The position numbers were made by a program, and so were the translations under genes. The notes beneath the pieces were generated by a model. The model was not told the origin of the DNA. It ran no database searches and saw only the letters and a list, made by a program, of their open reading frames with translations. A stretch of 35,381 bases of DNA from Minisyncoccota bacterium (GTDB lineage: Bacteria > Patescibacteriota > Microgenomatia > UBA1400 > PJMF01), in the NCBI GenBank assembly GCA_003173865.1, contig PJMF01000014.1, forward strand, positions 1-35,381, read 5' to 3'. Shown here one piece after another: positions 31,933 to 35,381 of the stretch (positions are counted from its first letter, which is position 1; each line of letters starts with the position of its first letter).

Positions 31933-31969
31933 GTAAAAGTTCCATTATTAGGAGAGAAAAAGGAGTTTT

Positions 31970-33262
31970 ATGTCGAGTAGTACGAAAGTTGCACGCACCG
32001 AATTTGCTGCGGCAATTGCCCAAATTGCCAATGAGCGCAACATCACGGCTGAGTCCATTATTGAAGGAATTAAACAAGCCTTAGTCTCAGCATTTCGCAA
32101 GCAAATGGGTCAATTGGAAGAAGAATTTCATTATGATGCAGCGGTCGATCCAGAAACTGGCGAGTCAAGAATCTTCAAGTATCCAGTAATTTCTAAAAAT
32201 GAGGAAACTGGTGAAGTCACTGAGTGGAACGCCAAGAAGGGTGAAGATGTTACTCCAGCTGGCTTTGGTCGCATTGCTGCCCAAACTGCAAAACAGGTTA
32301 TTCTGCAAAAAATTCGTGAATCTGAAAAAGAACAAGTCATTGCTGACTATGCTGGCAAGATTGGTGAGATTGTTTCTGGCCAAATTTTGCGCATGGATGG
32401 CAAGATGGTCATCATCGACATTGGCCGTGGCCAAGGTGTCATGCCACCAGAAGAACAAATGCGTGGTGAGTTTTATCGCCTCAACAATCGTGTGACGGTG
32501 TATATCAAGGAAATTCGCGAAACTTTCCGAGGCAAAGTCGTGATTGTTTCTCGTTCAGCGAAAGAACTCGTTGCCAAGCTCTTCGAGCGCGAAGTGCCGG
32601 AGGTGGGGTCTGGTGCGGTGGAAATTGTCAGAATTGCCCGCGAGGCTGGTGTGCGCACGAAGCTGGCTGTGCGCTCAACTCAAGATGGAGTTGATCCAGT
32701 TGGTTCATGTGTGGGCCAACGTGGTGTGCGTGTGCAAGAAGTTATTCACGAGGTCAATAATGAAAAAATCGACATCATTCCATTTTCGGATGATCCAGCA
32801 ACTTTCTTGCGTGGGGCACTTGCACCGGCGGAAAACTTAAAGATCGACATTGATGTGAAGAACAACTTAGTGACGGTCACAGCTCCTGATGATCAGCTTT
32901 CTTTAGCAATTGGTCGAGGTGGTCAGAACGTCCGCTTGGCTGCGAAGTTGACCGGATATAAAATTACAATTCAGTCCGCAACTGGTCAAGTTCAATCTGC
33001 AGTAACTGGCCAAGAAGAACACGAAATTGATACATTTGAAGGATTGACTCCAGATGTGCGTGAAGTGCTCATTCAAAATAAATTGACGACACTTGGTGAT
33101 TTGAGCAGATTTAAGAATCGTTGGTCAGCAATGGACGAAATTCCAGCTGAACAAAAAGACATGCTGATGACTCGAGTAATTCAGTTCGAAAAAGAAATGG
33201 CAGAGCGCGAGTTGTTACATCCACGAGCAGACAGAGAAGAGAGAAAAGAGAAAAAAGACTAA
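31970..33262 (+). CDS. nusA: transcription termination/antitermination factor NusA
   Basis: A 430-residue RNA polymerase-binding factor. The N-terminal domain (FAAAIAQIANERNITAESIIEGIKQALVSAFRKQ) contacts the enzyme. The S1 domain (about 135-205) is followed by two KH domains with VGQRGVRVQEVIHEVNNEKIDII and AIGRGGQNVRLAAKLTGYKI. A short helix-hairpin-like region (about 350-405) and a charged tail end the protein. AAAGGAG precedes the ATG. infB starts 6 bp after its stop, the conserved nusA-infB order. Confidence 0.97.
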   Translation: MSSSTKVARTEFAAAIAQIANERNITAESIIEGIKQALVSAFRKQMGQLEEEFHYDAAVDPETGESRIFKYPVISKNEETGEVTEWNAKKGEDVTPAGFGRIAAQTAKQVILQKIRESEKEQVIADYAGKIGEIVSGQILRMDGKMVIIDIGRGQGVMPPEEQMRGEFYRLNNRVTVYIKEIRETFRGKVVIVSRSAKELVAKLFEREVPEVGSGAVEIVRIAREAGVRTKLAVRSTQDGVDPVGSCVGQRGVRVQEVIHEVNNEKIDIIPFSDDPATFLRGALAPAENLKIDIDVKNNLVTVTAPDDQLSLAIGRGGQNVRLAAKLTGYKITIQSATGQVQSAVTGQEEHEIDTFEGLTPDVREVLIQNKLTTLGDLSRFKNRWSAMDEIPAEQKDMLMTRVIQFEKEMAERELLHPRADREERKEKKD

Positions 33263-33268
33263 CAAATT

Positions 33269-34720
33269 ATGTTGCAATCAAGACCACCTATCGTTACCAT
33301 CATGGGCCATGTCGATCACGGCAAGACCTCTCTGTTGGATTACATTCGCAAAACCCATGTCACAGCGCGCGAAGCCGGTGGAATTACGCAGCACATTGGT
33401 GCGTATCAAATTGAGTTTCAAAAGAAAAAAATTACCTTCATCGATACTCCTGGCCATGCTGCGTTTAACAAAATGCGGGCTCGTGGCGCAAAAGTAACTG
33501 ACCTTGTGATTCTGGTGGTAGCCGCTAACGATGGTGTCAAACCACAAACAATAGAATCAATCCGTCACATAAAAGAAGCAAATGCACCAATGATAGTCGT
33601 AATAAATAAAATTGATCTTCCCAATGTCTATCCAGATATGGCAAAAGCTCAATTGGCCGAACAAGGTGTGATGGTGCAAGGATATGGCGGTGATATTGAG
33701 GTTGTTGAACTTTCCGCGAAAACTGGTCAGGGTGTTGATAAATTGCTTGAATTGATTCTGCTCACGGCAGAGCTCAACAACTGCCAAGCTGATCCAGATG
33801 CAAACTTAAAAGCAGTAGTAATTGAAGCTACTCGTGATCCGAAGCGCGGAAGCGTCGCGACGGTGATCGTTCAGCAAGGAACACTCAAAGTTCGTCAAGA
33901 TATTCAAACGGATACGGTAAGTGGTCGTGTAAAACAGTTACTCGACGAAAATCGCAAAATGCTTCCGGACGTCACCCCAGGGAGTCCAGCAGAAATCATT
34001 GGTTTCACTGATGTCCCTGAAGTGGGCGCTATTGTGACAGAAGTTGGAAAACCAATTGAAGAGATCGAGGAAGAGGCCGCTCAAGTAGCTGAACAAACTC
34101 AAGCAGAAGAATTCGCTGCTCTTTTTGATGAGCGTCCGAAACTCAAATTAATTATCAAAGCAGATGTGCAAGGTACGCTCGAGGCAATTAATCAAAATCT
34201 CGATCCAGATAGTACTGAATTATTGCGTGCTGGTGTGGGTGAGGTGACAGAAGATGATTTACTTTTTGCCGAGACCACTGGAGCTATGATTCTGGTTTTT
34301 CATACTCGCGTATCACGCCAAATTGAAGAAAAAGCCCGTACAGCTAAAGTGAAAATCAAACAATACGATGTTATTTATAAACTTCTTGAAGATTTACAAA
34401 AACAAATGTTGAAGCTCATAGAGCCGACGATCGACGAAGAAGTGCAAGGCGAAGCTGAAATTCTGCAAATTTTTGATATGAAAGGTGAGCACATTGCTGG
34501 CTGTCGAATGATCACCGGTGAGCTGAAAAAGACTCATCTTCTCCACATCAAACGCGGCGAAGAAATTATTGCTGACCCAGAGTTGAAGTCTTTGATGCAT
34601 GGTAAAGAGCAAATTGATTCAGTCAAAGCCAAAAACGAGTTTGGGATGACCTTTAAACAGAAGAAACTTGATTTTCAGGTGGGAGACAAGATCATTGCGT
34701 ATGTGATTAAGGAAGATTAG
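33269..34720 (+). CDS. infB: translation initiation factor IF-2, minimal form
   Basis: A 483-residue GTPase that places initiator tRNA on the 30S subunit. It begins almost at the G domain: [23 protein letters not shown] (G1), then [15 protein letters not shown] (G3) and NKIDLP (G4). Domains II, III ([15 protein letters not shown]) and the C-terminal fMet-tRNA-binding domain follow. The long N-terminal region of other bacteria (often 300 or more residues) is entirely missing, as is common in reduced genomes. No good ribosome-binding site is seen, so it probably relies on coupling to nusA. Confidence 0.97.
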   Translation: MLQSRPPIVTIMGHVDHGKTSLLDYIRKTHVTAREAGGITQHIGAYQIEFQKKKITFIDTPGHAAFNKMRARGAKVTDLVILVVAANDGVKPQTIESIRHIKEANAPMIVVINKIDLPNVYPDMAKAQLAEQGVMVQGYGGDIEVVELSAKTGQGVDKLLELILLTAELNNCQADPDANLKAVVIEATRDPKRGSVATVIVQQGTLKVRQDIQTDTVSGRVKQLLDENRKMLPDVTPGSPAEIIGFTDVPEVGAIVTEVGKPIEEIEEEAAQVAEQTQAEEFAALFDERPKLKLIIKADVQGTLEAINQNLDPDSTELLRAGVGEVTEDDLLFAETTGAMILVFHTRVSRQIEEKARTAKVKIKQYDVIYKLLEDLQKQMLKLIEPTIDEEVQGEAEILQIFDMKGEHIAGCRMITGELKKTHLLHIKRGEEIIADPELKSLMHGKEQIDSVKAKNEFGMTFKQKKLDFQVGDKIIAYVIKED

Positions 34721-34745
34721 TTTTCAGGGTTTTAACGAAAATACG

Positions 34746-34754
34746 TGTTATAAT
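34746..34754 (+). promoter_or_regulatory. extended -10 promoter of rpsO
   Basis: TGT directly before TATAAT (34749-34754) gives a TGN extended -10. The predicted start is near 34761, leaving a ~118-nt leader. There is no strong -35. Confidence 0.6.
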
Positions 34755-34778
34755 ATCTCCTCAATTATAAACAGGTTA

Positions 34779-34875
34779 CTTTTTCAGCTGGTCCTCAGGT
34801 GCGAGCGCTATGCTTAACCTAAGCAAACGAACTGAATAAAGGAAAGGTCTCCCGCTCAAGGCGGGAAGATATACC
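34779..34875 (+). promoter_or_regulatory. structured rpsO leader (putative S15 autoregulatory site)
   Basis: CTTTTTCAG (34779-34787) pairs with CTGAATAAAG (34832-34841), enclosing at least two smaller hairpins, one of them TGCTTA-ACC-TAAGCA (34811-34825). This makes a multi-helix junction. A second hairpin, CCCGC/GCGGG (34851-34865), reaches to within 15 nt of the ATG and holds the only purine-rich stretch near it. S15 mRNAs often carry such structures bound by S15. Confidence 0.55.
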
Positions 34876-34878
34876 ACT

Positions 34879-35148
34879 ATGGCACTTACCAAGGCCAACA
34901 AATCACAAATTATTAAAGACTTCGCGCTTTTCGAAGGCGATACTGGGTCTCCAGAGGTCCAAATTGCCCTGCTCACCAACTCAATCAATGAACTTACCGA
35001 GCACCTCAAACAGCACAAAAAAGACAACCACTCTCGCCGCGGTTTGCTCAAGCAAGTTGCCAAACGTCGCCGTTTGCTGAACTTCTTACTCGCCAAGAGC
35101 GAGGAGCGCTACCGCACATTGATTGATAGATTGGGTCTCTCTAAATAA
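34879..35148 (+). CDS. rpsO: ribosomal protein S15
   Basis: The full-length 89-residue small-subunit protein, which binds the 16S rRNA three-way junction early in assembly. Family blocks are visible: [30 protein letters not shown], then [25 protein letters not shown], ending [12 protein letters not shown]. His and the GSPE motif at the expected places support the assignment. It is preceded by a long structured leader and its own promoter, separate from infB. Confidence 0.98.
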   Translation: MALTKANKSQIIKDFALFEGDTGSPEVQIALLTNSINELTEHLKQHKKDNHSRRGLLKQVAKRRRLLNFLLAKSEERYRTLIDRLGLSK

Positions 35149-35150
35149 TT

Positions 35151-35198
35151 TTGCTATTTTTCTCGATGAGAGCTGGGTAAAAAAGCAACAGTGTTTTT
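35151..35198 (+). terminator. possible terminator after rpsO
   Basis: TTGCT...AGCAA arms with T-rich and A-rich inner strands (35151-35188) and five T at 35194-35198. The stem is AT-rich and imperfect. Confidence 0.3.
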
Positions 35199-35236
35199 GT
35201 CATCTTCTTGTAATGTTGGGCGTTTAAACTGTTGGA

Positions 35237-35381
35237 ATGTTACGACATTTGTCAGAAAGACCATTACCCGAATGGCGTACCCAACTGGGTACAGGGTTAA
35301 TCTCACTTGGAAATGGGATTGCCGGTGCCTTAATTTTTGGTCAGTTCTTAAGTAATCAAAGATTTAATCCAGCAGTGGCTT
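35237..35381 (+). CDS. N-terminal fragment of a small membrane protein (cut by window end)
   Basis: From the ATG at 35237 the frame stays open to the window end (48 codons). It reads MLRHLSERPLPEWRTQLGTG, then a hydrophobic stretch (LISLGNGIAGALIFGQFL) that looks like a transmembrane helix, then polar residues. No family is recognised. TTGGA just before the ATG is a weak ribosome-binding site. Confidence 0.5.
   Translation, partial: MLRHLSERPLPEWRTQLGTGLISLGNGIAGALIFGQFLSNQRFNPAVA

Noticed and set aside
1-35381. CRISPR arrays, rRNA genes, transposases or integrated phage
   Set aside because: No regularly spaced repeat array, no rRNA-like stretch and no transposase or structural phage gene was seen. 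The only recombinase looks like a stand-alone Xer-type protein.

Overview
The window looks like a chromosomal segment from a Candidate Phyla Radiation (Patescibacteria) bacterium, probably of the Parcubacteria/Microgenomates type. This is inferred from gene content, not from a marker tree. Supporting signs are pared-down housekeeping proteins (an IF2 that starts directly at its GTPase domain, a 245-residue HrcA), tRNA genes without encoded CCA, a fermentative LDH, short intergenic gaps and AT-rich DNA. TAA, TAG and TGA are all used as ordinary stops, so the code appears standard.

Layout. 1-2707: an elongator-type tRNA-Met(CAT), then a long helical protein of unknown function split by one in-frame TAG. 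2709-5172 (minus): a P1B-type metal ATPase overlapping an aquaporin gene; a candidate small RNA (about 5226-5284) runs divergently. 5319-9436 (minus): an FMN-binding lipoprotein-like protein, ApbE, and a fusion of an NqrB/RnfD-like membrane domain with an NqrF-like reductase, followed by a secreted GH26 enzyme with a dockerin-like tail. 9612-11414 (minus): VKOR-like protein, L-lactate dehydrogenase and flavodoxin, with start/stop overlaps. 11491-13214 (plus): a Crp/Fnr regulator and quinone-type dihydroorotate dehydrogenase. 13205-15810 is accessory DNA: a PQ-loop-like membrane protein, an AbiEii-type toxin pair flanked by a 27-bp direct repeat, a gene-poor stretch with a dispersed ~100-nt element, an initiator-type tRNA and a FtsB/DivIC-like gene. 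15886-21627 (plus): tyrosine recombinase, an unknown gene, a T-box leader, tRNA-Trp, TrpRS, a tRNA-binding OB protein and FtsH. 21635-25145: a 5'-3' exonuclease, a GT4 glycosyltransferase and a convergent GH39 enzyme. 25166-31849: hrcA-grpE-dnaK and dnaJ, both preceded by CIRCE-like operators, with a HELQH protein and a RhuM protein between them, then an AlkA-type glycosylase. 31886-35381: nusA, infB, rpsO and the start of a membrane protein.

Two regulatory themes link the genes. First, perfect TGTAAY-N4-RTTACA palindromes sit before the Crp/Fnr gene (shared with the divergent VKOR-LDH-flavodoxin operon) and before pyrD, where the site is centred at -41.5 from the predicted start. A weaker copy precedes the flavin electron-transfer operon. 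This suggests a small redox regulon. Second, several genes that begin transcription units have a -10 hexamer 6-7 nt before the start codon, predicting leaderless mRNAs, while many operon-internal genes carry Shine-Dalgarno sequences.

The items most worth follow-up are the T-box/tRNA-Trp/trpS arrangement, the small RNA at 5226, the ~100-nt repeated element, the Crp/Fnr palindromes, the CIRCE variants, and the TAG-split giant ORF.
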